64,000 bases of DNA from Caryophanales bacterium UBA6865 (lineage in GTDB: Bacteria; Bacillota_I; Bacilli_A; RFN20; CAG-826). Both the position numbers and the translations under genes were made by a program. The notes under the pieces were generated by a model. The model worked only from the letters and a program-made list of their open reading frames with translations. It was not told where the DNA came from and ran no database searches. This document shows, piece by piece, positions 26,228 to 35,482 of this stretch; positions within the stretch are counted from its first letter, which is position 1; the number at the start of each line of letters is the position of its first letter. Location of the stretch: the NCBI GenBank assembly GCA_002449265.1, contig DKCV01000015.1:1-64000 (forward strand), in the 5' to 3' direction.

Positions 26228-26518
26228 ACTTTGTATCCGCCGGGAAGGCAAAGCACATCTAATATACTACAAATAGTTCATCAACTTATGGTGCCTGAAA
26301 TTTCGCTATTTGATAATGGACGTTTTGGCATATTTATTTTTTGATAATTAAATTCAATTGTTTTCTTTATAAGAAATACTTTTTGATTTTAAAGCATCGA
26401 CTAAACACAATCTCCTAAATACTGCTAAGCATTTTCTAATGCAAAGATTAACGATTGAGACATAGAATAAGAGGGATTCCAAGTTACAAAAAACTTTTAG
26501 TAACGAATTTAATTTAAA
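26228..26518. other. Intergenic region closing the island
   Basis: About 290 bases, very AT-rich, between the island's last gene and the ADP-ribosylglycohydrolase. No perfect hairpin with T tract and no obvious direct repeat or attachment site was seen. The start at 26519 has no Shine-Dalgarno in front of it. Confidence 0.4.
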
Positions 26519-27772
26519 ATGAATATTATGAACAAAGCGAATGGAATTTATGGCGCTCTTATCGGCGATGTTGTAGGAAGCCGATTCGAGTGGGAAGATA
26601 AGAAAGAGATAGATCCTAACTGTGAATTATTCACCAAGGAATGTCGTTATACGGATGATAGTCTTTTAACTATCGCTACGATGGAAGCGTTATTAGAAAA
26701 CGCAATCCAAAATAACGATACGAATAAACTAGAAACCATTTATCGAACATTCGCAAAACGCCATTTGGATATTGGCTTTGGAAGGATGTTTATTCATTGG
26801 GTGAAAAATCCGAGTCAAAAAGCATATGGTTCCCTTGGAAATGGGGCTGCAATGCGAGTATCTCCTATTGCGTATGTAGCGAAATCTTTAGAAGAATGCC
26901 TTCGTTTTGCGGAGATTTCTATAGCAGTTACGCATAATTCCATAGAAGGCATTAGCAGTGCGAAAGCGATTGCGGGAGCGACTTATCTAGCCTTGCATGA
27001 GGCAAATAAGAACGAGATTAAAGAGTTTGCCTTGCGTTATTACCCTCGTCTAGATGATGTGACGGATTGTTTTGACTATTTAGCGACTTCAACAACACAA
27101 ATAGCGCTTAATGCATTTTTGAATAGTAGCGATTTTGAATCTAGCTTAAGAATAGCGATATTAAATGGTGGCGACACTGATACGATTGCAGCGATGGCGT
27201 CGTCTATTGCCAGGCAGATAAACGCAGACAATAAATCGATAGACAAAAATTCAACCTTGATTCATTCAAATGTCGACAATTTCATTCAACGTATTTTAGA
27301 CTCGTTTCTTTTTGAATTATTAGAGGAAGACGCATGTCGGTCCAAGGAGAGCAGGAAGAACGCTATTGAACGCTATGGCAAATATTATTGCGAGGACCTT
27401 GGCTTATTGAGAACCGTTTCAACGTCCAGTGAATTAGATGCTGCCGCTTTTGAAAATCTTGTTTTTCTTCATTTGTTGCATAAGCAATACAAACTTCGTT
27501 CTTTGAAGTTTGATTTTTATGATGAGATTGATCATTGCGTTTGCAAAAATAGAGGCATCGATTTTTGCTTTGAGAAAAATAATGTTCCTTGTTTTATTCA
27601 AGTTACTTTGGCGCTAAATTCTACCAACTATAATCGTGAAACGAGGAATCTTTTGTTCTCTCCTAAAGAAGGAAGAAGGATTCTTGTTTTTTCATTCGAT
27701 AGCACTCTTTCTCACCCATTTGGTGAAAAGATTGAATTCATGGATATTTCTACATTTCTTGCGAACTTTTAG
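26519..27772 (+). CDS. ADP-ribosylglycohydrolase fused to a DUF4143-like nuclease-fold domain
   Basis: 417 residues. Residues 1-250 are a complete ADP-ribosylglycohydrolase (DraG/ARH) with metal-binding motifs GDVVGSRFEW (16-25), YTDDSLLT (44-51), GNGAAMRVSP, THNS and GGDTDT (217-222). After a linker, residues about 305-417 look like the C-terminal domain of DUF4143 ATPases (PD-(D/E)xK fold): AFENLVFLHLL, GIDFCFEKNN (D348), FIQVTLAL (Q361, T363), then a conserved-style RE pair near 373. DraG enzymes remove ADP-ribose from arginine or other acceptors. The fusion is unusual. The start may be ATG 26519 or 26528; neither has a strong ribosome-binding site. Confidence 0.8.
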   Translation: MNIMNKANGIYGALIGDVVGSRFEWEDKKEIDPNCELFTKECRYTDDSLLTIATMEALLENAIQNNDTNKLETIYRTFAKRHLDIGFGRMFIHWVKNPSQKAYGSLGNGAAMRVSPIAYVAKSLEECLRFAEISIAVTHNSIEGISSAKAIAGATYLALHEANKNEIKEFALRYYPRLDDVTDCFDYLATSTTQIALNAFLNSSDFESSLRIAILNGGDTDTIAAMASSIARQINADNKSIDKNSTLIHSNVDNFIQRILDSFLFELLEEDACRSKESRKNAIERYGKYYCEDLGLLRTVSTSSELDAAAFENLVFLHLLHKQYKLRSLKFDFYDEIDHCVCKNRGIDFCFEKNNVPCFIQVTLALNSTNYNRETRNLLFSPKEGRRILVFSFDSTLSHPFGEKIEFMDISTFLANF

Positions 27773-27855
27773 TTTACGCTTTTGTCCTGCTACTTAGCCC
27801 TTATATCGACATTCCTTCCTTAAAGAAATTAGATAAAGGTGCTAAGATTCTAGCC

Positions 27856-30000
27856 ATGGATATTGTTAATTATTTATCGAGTAAGCTTAATATTAAGCCT
27901 AGCCAAGTAAGCGCGGTTCTTCGTTTGCTAGAAGAAGGATCAACCATCCCTTTTATCGCCCGCTACAAAAAAGAAGAAACGGAAAATTTAAGTGATGTTA
28001 CGCTAAGGACGTTAGAAGAAGAAAAAGAGAAATTCGAAAAGCTCGAAGACAGGAAGAAGACCGTTCTTAATAGCATTGAAGAGCAAGGGAAACTTACTCC
28101 TGAACTGAAAGAAAGTATCGAGACCTGCGATAATTTGTCTTTGCTTGAAACGATTTATCGCCCTTATAAACCAAAGCGAAAAACTAGAGGGAGTGTCGCT
28201 AAAGAAAAAGGGCTTTCCCCTTTGGCGAACTATATTCTTAAGCAAGAAGGGGATTTAGCTTCTTTAGAGAAATACGCGCTTAGTTTTGTGAATAAAGAAA
28301 AAGGAATCGAAACGAGTTTAGATGCCATTAACGGCGCGAAAGACATTATCGCCGAAGATATTAGCGATAATTCTTCTTTCTATCTTTTCGCCAAATCCTA
28401 TATCTATAAGACGGGAAGAATCAAAGCGAAAGAAACCAAAGAAGACACGGATAAAAAATACGAAAACTATGCAAATTTCGATTGTTTGGTGTCACGAATC
28501 AAGTCATACCAGACTTTGGCGTTACTTCGTGGGAAAAGCGAAAAGAAGTTGTCCTTCTCTTTTGATTATGACGAAATCACGATTCATAACCAAATCGCTA
28601 GAAGCATTATCAAAAGAAATAGCCCATTCCTTGCTTTATTAAAAGAGACAATCGAGGATGCTTATAAGCGTCTACTTGCTCCTTCGCTAGAAAATGAGAT
28701 TACTAAAGAGCTCTTTTTAAAAGCAGAAGATGCATCTCTCATCCTTTTCTCGAAAAATTTAAAGCAGCTTCTTTTATCTTCTCCATTAAAAGGAAAGCAA
28801 ATTTTAGGGTTTGACCCTGGGTATAAGAACGGCTGCAAACTCGCGCTGATTAATAGTAGCGGGGACGTTTTGTCTTCCGCGATTATTTATCCAACCATCG
28901 GTCGAGAAAAAGAAAGCGAAGCCAAACTTCTATCGATGTATCGCCATTATCATTTTGATGCGATTGCTTTAGGAAATGGAACGGCAAGCCGCGAAAGCGA
29001 AGCGTTCTTAGATTCCTTCCTGAAGAGGAACAATATTTGCGATGTCACGATTACCATCGTTAATGAATCAGGAGCATCGGTATATAGCGCTTCTCCTTTA
29101 GCGGTAAAAGAATTCCCGAACATGGATATTGAAGAGCGATCAGCCGTTTCTCTTGCTAGACGTTTGCTTGATCCGATGGCGGAACTCGTCAAAATCCCGC
29201 CTGAAGCAATCGGAGTGGGTCAATATCAGCACGATATGGAGGAAACTCGTTTAAAGCAAACTTTATCCGCGACAACGATTGACGCGGCTAATGAAGTAGG
29301 GGTATGGCTTAATACTGCGTCTAGTTCCTTATTAAAATATGTGTCTGGCTTAAATGAAAAGATTGCGGGGTCTATCGTTACTTACCGCGAACAAAACGGA
29401 CCTTTCAAAGAAAGAAAAGAACTGCTCAAAGTAAAGGGGCTAGGCGAAAAAACGTATATGGATGCAGCGGGGTTCCTAAGGATTAGTAACGATAATCCCT
29501 TAGAAAAAACTGCGGTTCACCCTAAAGATTACGCGGCGACTTTATCGTTATTAAACAAACTTCATATCTCGCTAGAAAAATTAGGGAGCGATGAGGCTAA
29601 CGCGGTTTTGAATCAAAAGCTCGATATCATGGAACTTAGCCAAGAACTTGGCATTGGCTCCTATACCTTAATTGATATCATCGAAGAATTAAAGAAACCA
29701 GGGAGAGACCCTCGCGAGAAGATTGAATCCGCAACGCTAGATAGTAAAGTCAAAGACATCAAAGACCTTGCTATCGGTATGGTTTTAAATGGAACCGTTA
29801 GAAATTTGTCCGACTTTGGTGCATTTGTCGATATCGGCGTTCATCAAGACGGACTAGTTCATATCTCCGAAATTGCCGATCACTATGTCTCTCACCCAAG
29901 TGATGAACTTTCCTTAGGAGAAATCGTCAAAGTTAAGGTAATCGCCGTGGATTTAGCTAGAAAAAGGATTTCGTTATCCATCAAGCAAGCTAAGTCATAA
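27856..30000 (+). CDS. tex: Tex-type S1 RNA-binding protein
   Basis: 714 residues, the full length of the Tex/YhgF family. The N-terminal helical domain covers about 1-310. A YqgF/RuvX-like domain begins at ILGFDPGYKNGCKLALI (about 315). Helix-hairpin-helix motifs follow (SIVTYREQNGPFKERKELLKVKGLGEK), and an S1 domain closes the protein at about 635-710 (GMVLNGTVRNLSDFGAFVDIGVHQDGLVHIS). Tex is a conserved nucleic-acid-binding protein linked to transcription and toxin expression. No strong ribosome-binding site precedes the ATG; AAAGGTG lies about 17 bases upstream. Single-gene unit. Confidence 0.93.
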   Translation: MDIVNYLSSKLNIKPSQVSAVLRLLEEGSTIPFIARYKKEETENLSDVTLRTLEEEKEKFEKLEDRKKTVLNSIEEQGKLTPELKESIETCDNLSLLETIYRPYKPKRKTRGSVAKEKGLSPLANYILKQEGDLASLEKYALSFVNKEKGIETSLDAINGAKDIIAEDISDNSSFYLFAKSYIYKTGRIKAKETKEDTDKKYENYANFDCLVSRIKSYQTLALLRGKSEKKLSFSFDYDEITIHNQIARSIIKRNSPFLALLKETIEDAYKRLLAPSLENEITKELFLKAEDASLILFSKNLKQLLLSSPLKGKQILGFDPGYKNGCKLALINSSGDVLSSAIIYPTIGREKESEAKLLSMYRHYHFDAIALGNGTASRESEAFLDSFLKRNNICDVTITIVNESGASVYSASPLAVKEFPNMDIEERSAVSLARRLLDPMAELVKIPPEAIGVGQYQHDMEETRLKQTLSATTIDAANEVGVWLNTASSSLLKYVSGLNEKIAGSIVTYREQNGPFKERKELLKVKGLGEKTYMDAAGFLRISNDNPLEKTAVHPKDYAATLSLLNKLHISLEKLGSDEANAVLNQKLDIMELSQELGIGSYTLIDIIEELKKPGRDPREKIESATLDSKVKDIKDLAIGMVLNGTVRNLSDFGAFVDIGVHQDGLVHISEIADHYVSHPSDELSLGEIVKVKVIAVDLARKRISLSIKQAKS

Positions 30001-30074
30001 CGTTACATGAGGGCGGCTGACCAATCTTTGTTTACAATCGCGTCTATTTTCTTTTGAAAAGTGGTGGATAGCGA

Positions 30075-30108
30075 CTCAAAAAGGAGAGCTATCGGCCCCT
30101 TTTTTGAG
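30075..30108. terminator. Hairpin between convergent tex and the collagen-like gene
   Basis: Arms CTCAAAAAGG (30075-30084) and CCTTTTTTGAG (30098-30108) pair over about 10 bp with one bulge and carry A/T tracts on both sides, so the element could work in either direction. It most likely ends tex. Confidence 0.5.
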
Positions 30109-30124
30109 CAATTTTAACAAGCAA

Positions 30125-30146
30125 AAGCCACCGTTTCGAGTGGCTT
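30125..30146 (-). terminator. Hairpin after the collagen-like lipoprotein gene
   Basis: AAGCCAC (30125-30131) and GTGGCTT (30140-30146) form a 7-bp stem. On the minus strand it is followed by TTTTG and more T-rich sequence, 25 bases after the stop of the collagen-like gene. Confidence 0.5.
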
Positions 30147-30172
30147 AGGCATCCTATTAAAATTTAGAATGA

Positions 30173-31270
30173 TTACATTGATTTTAATTTAAAAACCGTT
30201 TCACCAGCATGCTTCCATATTCCAGCATGAGGAACGTGGACATTTTTTACATTTTTGCCGTCTATGCTCACTAAATACCATTCGTTCATACCAGGAGCTT
30301 CTGGTAATTCGTATTTTTCCCCAAACACAAAATATTTTTTCTGGCTTTTACCACCTTCTTGAAAAGTAGCAAGGTAGGTATGCGCAAATGGATCATAATT
30401 CGCATGTAAAGTCATATTCTTTGTAACATGGTCGAAATGTGGGTTCCAACGTTCCTTAAATTGTGCGTCTTTAAACCAACCATTAATTTTGATTTTGTCA
30501 ATTATTTTTCCTGAAAATGGCTCTTTGCGTGGCGCTGCCATAACTGGCAAAATGCGTCTTCCATGGGGCACCTCTTTTGTTTTGACTACCAACTCTCCCA
30601 CCATGTACTTCACTGAGTAAAACCGATGTTCTCCAATGTCCACCGTTATTTTCTCGCCATCGCTAAGGACAAGTATCATATTGCCTTTTTCGTCAAAACG
30701 ACCGCTGACAGGTCTCTCCCCTTTGTCGCCTTTCTCGCCCTTGTCGCCTTTCTCGCCCTTGTCGCCCTTCTCGCCCTTTTGGCCTCTATCACCTTTTGGG
30801 CCTACCGGGCCTATTGGGCCTTGGTCCCCTTTTTGGCCATCTCTACCATGGAGCCCTTGGTCGCCCTTGTCGCCTTTATCCCCCTTGTCGCCCTTCTCGC
30901 CCTTTGGACCAGGGTGTCCGTCTTCGCCGTTTAATCCCGGGCTACCGGTGATTCCTTTCTCGCCTTTCTCGCCCTTTAAGGAAGCTACGGCTACCCATGC
31001 GCCATCGGAGTTCTTCTTGTAAATTTTGTATTCTTTTGCGTTTAAATAGTAATCGCCTTCTTTTCCTATTTTTGGAACGGGTGCGGTTTCTCCGATAAGA
31101 AAAGGGAAGCTTTTAGATTCATTACTCTTTTCTTCAGTTTTATCAGTTATAGATGCGCTTGCCTGGTTTGTATTTACCTGCGGTTGATCATCTAGTCGGC
31201 ACGCTACTAAACACGAAGCTGAAGTCAACGCTAATAGCGAAAGTCCAATCCATTTTGGTTTCATTAACAT
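30173..31270 (-). CDS. Collagen-like lipoprotein with Listeria-Bacteroides-type repeat
   Basis: 365 residues. A lipoprotein signal (Cys20 or Cys24 in SASCLVAC) anchors it to the cell surface. A small domain with GKEGDYYLNAKEYKIYKKNSDGAW leads into about 29 uninterrupted Gly-X-Y triplets (about residues 104-190), many of them GEK or GDK, with GxP triplets in the middle. The C-terminal part (about 215-295) resembles the Flg_new/Listeria-Bacteroides repeat (GWFKDAQFKERWNPHFDHVTKNMTLHANYD). It probably forms a surface triple helix and is an adhesin or host-interaction candidate. GGAGAAT precedes the ATG. It stands alone, and the antisense Pro/Ser-rich frames are shadows. Confidence 0.85.
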   Translation of the reverse strand: MLMKPKWIGLSLLALTSASCLVACRLDDQPQVNTNQASASITDKTEEKSNESKSFPFLIGETAPVPKIGKEGDYYLNAKEYKIYKKNSDGAWVAVASLKGEKGEKGITGSPGLNGEDGHPGPKGEKGDKGDKGDKGDQGLHGRDGQKGDQGPIGPVGPKGDRGQKGEKGDKGEKGDKGEKGDKGERPVSGRFDEKGNMILVLSDGEKITVDIGEHRFYSVKYMVGELVVKTKEVPHGRRILPVMAAPRKEPFSGKIIDKIKINGWFKDAQFKERWNPHFDHVTKNMTLHANYDPFAHTYLATFQEGGKSQKKYFVFGEKYELPEAPGMNEWYLVSIDGKNVKNVHVPHAGIWKHAGETVFKLKSM

Positions 31271-31786
31271 AAAAATATTCTCCTTAATAGTTTTGCTAGT
31301 TTTTATATTTGATGAGGTGTGTTTTTGAGCTCAAAACACAAGAATTATCTAGGCAAGAATCTAGAGTTGTCAAAACAAATAATTTTGAAAAAGTTCGATA
31401 TTTAGTGATATTTTTCGTTATTTATTTTCTTTAGTATTGCATTTATGAATAAAGAATCATTGCATTTATTGTTGTTTTCGAGAAAAGTTAAAAATGCAAT
31501 ATATACAGCAAATATTCCAATATTGTTAATTTTGGGTTTCCATCCGTTTTCCGTTTTAAGACATAAAATTTTCATTATGGGATTTAGAGCAGATTTTAAG
31601 AAAAAATATTTTTTCGTTTTTATTGTCGTTTTGCTTGGATTTCGTTGTTTTTCATTCTTATAGCGACTAGGATAGATATTGGAAATGATGTCTTCCAGGT
31701 GAAAGCCGAACCGCTTAGAAAGATAAGCTGATGACGTCTAGCCTATATTTGGTGGACCAAAATCAACTTATTCTAGGAGGTTTTTT
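31271..31786. other. Divergent intergenic region
   Basis: About 515 AT-rich bases between the collagen-like gene and the antiporter gene. A 72-codon frame at 31445-31663 is Phe/Lys-rich, lacks a ribosome-binding site and is probably not a gene. AGGAGG at 31775-31780 serves the antiporter. No riboswitch was recognised. Confidence 0.45.
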
Positions 31787-33043
31787 ATGTCGATTTTCTT
31801 TAGCCTATTTTTAATCTTGGTTGGAGGAGTGTTCGTTACTCTTGCTTTTAAAAAGATACATTTGCCCTCGCTAGCAGGATTGCTTCTATTTGGCATTTTT
31901 CTCCGCTTTTTGGAAGAGAGATTTGGCGCTACTTCTTTTCACTTTATTGATCCAACAATTGATTTAATTTCTCCATTCTTACGCAAAATCGCTTTGATTA
32001 CGATTCTTTCCAAAGCAGGGTTATCTTTGAATCTTTCTGATTTAAAGAAAGTTGGAAGGCCTGCGATTCTTATGTCGTTTCTCCCAGCAACGATAGAAAT
32101 GTGCACGATAGGGGTATTCGCTCCTCTTTTGTTCGGGATTTCATATGTTGATAGCTTCTTATTAGGTTCGGTTTTAGGAGCGGTGTCTCCGGCCGTGGTT
32201 GTTCCTATGATGAGTAAACTCATGGATCAACATATTGGAACCGAAAAAGGGGTGCCGCAGCTTATTGTCGCTTCAAGCAGTATCGATGACATTGTGATGA
32301 TTGTGTTTTATGAAGCTTTCTTAACTTTAGAAAAAGGGCAGGCGGTATCTATGATGACCTTCTTAAATATTCCCCTCTCTATTGTTAGCGGGATTGCGCT
32401 AGGAATCCTTCTTGGTTTCTTATTTTCGATTCTTTTTTGTAAATGCCATATCAATGATACTTTTAAATTGATTCTTTTATTTGGCATTAGCTTTGGATTG
32501 ACGTATTTAGAAGAAATTGTGTCTCCCTATTTCGGGTTCTCTTCCTTACTTGCCGTGATTGCTTTATGCGTATTCTTGAACGCTAAAAGCAAGGAATTAG
32601 CTTCTATATTGGTTGAACGATATTCTAAAATCTGGGTCATCGCAGAAATATTGCTCTTTGTGCTCATTGGGGCTTGTATCAAGATTGAATATGCTGGGAT
32701 GTATTTCTTACTAGCTTTAGCCTTATTAGCAATTTCGCTTTCTTTCCGTTCTCTTGCGGTTACTACTTGTTTAATTAAAACCAATTTAAATTTCAAAGAG
32801 AGGCTTTTTGCGGTGATTTCCTTTCTTCCAAAAGCGACAGTGCAAGCTGCAATAGGCGGAGGGCTTCTTGATTATGGGAACTCGCTAATAGCGATTAATG
32901 CTAGCAATGCGAATGAAGTCGTGCGCGCTGGAACGATTGTTTTATCGGTCTCGGTCATCGCAATCTTAGTTACTGCCCCTTTAAGCGCGATATTGATGAA
33001 TTTTTCTTACCCTTATTTGCTTAAAAAAGATGATTCTGTGTAG
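31787..33043 (+). CDS. Cation/proton antiporter (CPA family)
   Basis: 418 residues with about 12 hydrophobic segments. The line of conserved blocks, LPSLAGLLLFGIFLRF near the N-terminus, GSVLGAVSPAVVVPMMSK and ASSSIDDIVMIVFYEAF (the Asp-Asp pair of the ion path), matches Na+/H+ and Kef-type exchangers of the CPA superfamily. It probably exports Na+ or K+ for pH and ion balance in the membrane. AGGAGG lies 6 bases before the ATG. No regulatory TrkA domain is attached. Monocistronic; substrate cation undecided. Confidence 0.88.
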   Translation: MSIFFSLFLILVGGVFVTLAFKKIHLPSLAGLLLFGIFLRFLEERFGATSFHFIDPTIDLISPFLRKIALITILSKAGLSLNLSDLKKVGRPAILMSFLPATIEMCTIGVFAPLLFGISYVDSFLLGSVLGAVSPAVVVPMMSKLMDQHIGTEKGVPQLIVASSSIDDIVMIVFYEAFLTLEKGQAVSMMTFLNIPLSIVSGIALGILLGFLFSILFCKCHINDTFKLILLFGISFGLTYLEEIVSPYFGFSSLLAVIALCVFLNAKSKELASILVERYSKIWVIAEILLFVLIGACIKIEYAGMYFLLALALLAISLSFRSLAVTTCLIKTNLNFKERLFAVISFLPKATVQAAIGGGLLDYGNSLIAINASNANEVVRAGTIVLSVSVIAILVTAPLSAILMNFSYPYLLKKDDSV

Positions 33044-33128
33044 CGATAATTCATTTTGCTCATGACGAAATTAGTTTGCTTTTTCTTTAATAGAAAATAG
33101 AATAGTACCTTGTGTTAGGAGAGCAAGG

Positions 33129-33602
33129 ATGAACTTACAAAGAAAAATCGGAATTGGCATACTTAGTGTAGCCTCTTTGTTTATGATGACCTCTTGTAAT
33201 GAAGAGAGTGATTCTAGTGTCGAATATTATTATTCTACTTACGAGAAGTTGACGAACTGTAATGGCGATAATACCTATTATTCGTTTTATGTCTCAGTGA
33301 TTGCTCCAGGGAACGATGATTTCTCTTTGGAGACGAAAAAAGAAGATTTCAAAGTGAGTGATAATAACGGGAGTTATACTCCGATTGGCTTTATTAGCGA
33401 GCTTTCTAATTCTACTAGCAAAGTGAATGGCGTGACCAAAGAGACAAATCAGGTTACCTTAGTGGACACCTTCACATTTAAGAAAGTGGAAAATCAATGG
33501 GTTAACGCTCGCCTTTGCTTTAAAGATAATTTCGATAAACTAACGGCAAAAATCACTTATAAAAATATTACAATGAGTGTTGATCCTGGTAATGCTTTTT
33601 AG
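33129..33602 (+). CDS. Hypothetical small lipoprotein
   Basis: 157 residues with a lipoprotein signal peptide (lipid Cys23 in MMTSCNEES). The mature part is a polar, beta-rich-looking domain with an acidic start and a Tyr-rich stretch. No family is recognised. AGGAGAGC precedes the ATG. It is followed by a strong bidirectional terminator at 33667-33700. Confidence 0.7.
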   Translation: MNLQRKIGIGILSVASLFMMTSCNEESDSSVEYYYSTYEKLTNCNGDNTYYSFYVSVIAPGNDDFSLETKKEDFKVSDNNGSYTPIGFISELSNSTSKVNGVTKETNQVTLVDTFTFKKVENQWVNARLCFKDNFDKLTAKITYKNITMSVDPGNAF

Positions 33603-33666
33603 TTATTGAGCGTTATCAATTTTGTTTGATGTTATTGAATCGGTAACGATTTGATACTTGCGTTTT

Positions 33667-33700
33667 AAAAAGGCTATGGTCAAGCGATCATGGCCTTTTT
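33667..33700. terminator. Bidirectional terminator between the lipoprotein gene and the sugar ABC operon
   Basis: AAAAAGGC (33667-33674) pairs with GCCTTTTT (33693-33700), and the inner bases ATGGTC/GATCAT extend the stem to about 14 bp around an AAGC loop. The tracts of A and T at the base make it usable on both strands for the convergent genes. Confidence 0.8.
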
Positions 33701-33719
33701 GGTTAATAAGGTTCCCCGG

Positions 33720-35468
33720 TTATTTCTTTTTTGCAAAGCGAAGAGAATCTAATGAAACTGCCGCTAGTAAGATAGTTCCTTTGATAATGAACTGCCAATA
33801 GGAAGAAGCACCCATTAAGGATAAAACGTAGCTTAATCCCGTAAAGATACAGCACCCGATGACGGCCCCTTTGACTTTTCCAATGCCTCCTAAGAAAGAC
33901 ACTCCTCCAACAACGCAAGCGGCGATTGCGTCTAATTCATAGCCATAGCCTGCGTTTGAAGCTGGGTTAGAGGTAAAAGCGAAGAAGAAAGAGCCAAAAC
34001 CATATAGGATGCCTGCCATAATGAAGACACCGAACGTGACTTTAAAGCAAGAAATGCCAGATACCGTCGCAGCTTCTGGATTTCCACCGACTGCGAACAT
34101 ATTTTTGCCAAATCTAGTTTTGTTCCAAATAAACCAAACCACTATGATAGCGATTACGGCATAAATGATATATTTCGGGAAGCCATCACTTCCGCCGATT
34201 CTGCCCAATATAATATCATCGACCCCTTTTACATCTGGTGGTCCGGTAGGGGTACCAGAGGTAGCAACATACCCTAGTCCATAAACAATCATCATAGTCG
34301 ATAAGGTGGTGATAAAGGCGTGGATTTTAAATTTTGCAGTGAAAAATCCTGCGATTGAGGCGAATAAAGTAGTCGCAAATATTGCAATAAGTAATGCTAA
34401 AACGACTCTGAGCTCTACTGGGATTCCATCCAAATTGATGAAGTGCCCGAATAAGGTTGCAGGAAGCGTTCCTTCATGGAGCAAGAAACCAACGCAGACG
34501 CTTCCTAACCCAACAAGCCTCCCGACCGATAGGTCTGTTCCTCCTAATACGATGAGCCCTGCAACCCCCAATGTGAAAAAGATTCTTGAAGATGCGCTTT
34601 CTAAATATCCGGAGATATTCTCCCAAGTAAGGATGTTGCCTGATCCTACAATCGGGGAAACGATGAAACAAGCGATAAAAAATAGCGCTACAGCGATATA
34701 TAAAGCATTATTGATTAGCGTTTCTTTTAAAGAAAAGGCGTGATGGTAATTTTTGAATTTGCGTTCTATTCCTTCCGTTAGGCTTAATTTTCCATCTCTA
34801 ACGATACTAATTTTGCTATAACGCGCTAAATAGGCATTAAAGGCCATGTTTTTCTTTTTATTAATCACTTCGGCGTGACGATTCTTCTCGTCGCGAAGAG
34901 AAGAAAGATAGGCGACTTTCAGTGAATTCAAATCATCTTTGCATTCGTTTTTTAAGTTTGATAATTCCTTTTTGTATTGCGCTTTTTCAGCCGAATTTAA
35001 GCTCGCTAGATTCCCTCCTTTCTCCTTTTTAAACGCTAAAACCCTTTCTTGGTTTCTCTTTTTTAAATCGCTTTTATCGATATGGTAACGTTCTTTTAAT
35101 TCTTTTACTTTTGCGCGATGAATCACTTTATCCTCGATAAGCAATTTTTTGCCATGGCTAGTCATTTCCTTTTCATAAGGGAGTGAAGCTTTTACGATAT
35201 AGCCAATTGCTTCTTTGGCTACTTGTTGGATCTCGCCCTTCTTTTCTTTTTTATCTTTTTGTGCTTCTTTAATCAGCGCTTGGTTAGAAAGGATGATTTT
35301 ATTTCGCGTTACTTCATCAATGATTTTGGCGTGTTTGATGTTATAAAGCTCTTCTTTTAAAGCGGCGATTTTCGTGGATCCTTCTTTTCGCAAAAAGGAA
35401 AGATGGTCTAAATAAGCTTGGACCTTTTTATCCGTTTCTAAAGGAGAAACCATTTCTTCGTTTGTCAT
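33720..35468 (-). CDS. mglC: MglC-type sugar ABC permease with long charged N-terminal extension
   Basis: 582 residues, against about 330-350 for the family. The C-terminal 330 residues are a normal galactose/methyl-galactoside-type permease (about ten helices, with GGTDLSVGRLVGLGSV and GGVSFLGGIGKVKGAVIGC). The first about 245 residues are a Lys/Glu-rich, probably coiled-coil cytoplasmic domain ahead of the first helix (ALYIAVALFFIACFIV). ATG has TGGAGGTAAT nearly adjacent. It is the last gene of the operon, 14 bases after mglA. The extension is in frame and free of stops; its function is unknown. Confidence 0.85.
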   Translation of the reverse strand: MTNEEMVSPLETDKKVQAYLDHLSFLRKEGSTKIAALKEELYNIKHAKIIDEVTRNKIILSNQALIKEAQKDKKEKKGEIQQVAKEAIGYIVKASLPYEKEMTSHGKKLLIEDKVIHRAKVKELKERYHIDKSDLKKRNQERVLAFKKEKGGNLASLNSAEKAQYKKELSNLKNECKDDLNSLKVAYLSSLRDEKNRHAEVINKKKNMAFNAYLARYSKISIVRDGKLSLTEGIERKFKNYHHAFSLKETLINNALYIAVALFFIACFIVSPIVGSGNILTWENISGYLESASSRIFFTLGVAGLIVLGGTDLSVGRLVGLGSVCVGFLLHEGTLPATLFGHFINLDGIPVELRVVLALLIAIFATTLFASIAGFFTAKFKIHAFITTLSTMMIVYGLGYVATSGTPTGPPDVKGVDDIILGRIGGSDGFPKYIIYAVIAIIVVWFIWNKTRFGKNMFAVGGNPEAATVSGISCFKVTFGVFIMAGILYGFGSFFFAFTSNPASNAGYGYELDAIAACVVGGVSFLGGIGKVKGAVIGCCIFTGLSYVLSLMGASSYWQFIIKGTILLAAVSLDSLRFAKKK

Positions 35469-35482
35469 AATATTACCTCCGT

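Noticed and set aside
26228..26518. Attachment site or integrase scar at the end of the island
   Set aside because: No tRNA, integrase gene or direct repeat shared with the left end (around 13900-14110) was seen.
30720..30990. Tandem repeat block considered as a CRISPR array
   Set aside because: Repeats are 9-base multiples encoding Gly-X-Y in frame, with no spacers of constant length and no cas genes.
30626..31022. Antisense Pro/Ser-Leu-rich reading frames opposite the collagen-like gene
   Set aside because: They arise from the 9-base Gly-X-Y codon repeats read backwards; no ribosome site and no non-repetitive part.
31445..31663. 72-codon frame in the divergent intergenic region
   Set aside because: Phe/Lys-rich AT-driven frame with no ribosome-binding site, no family resemblance and no operon context.
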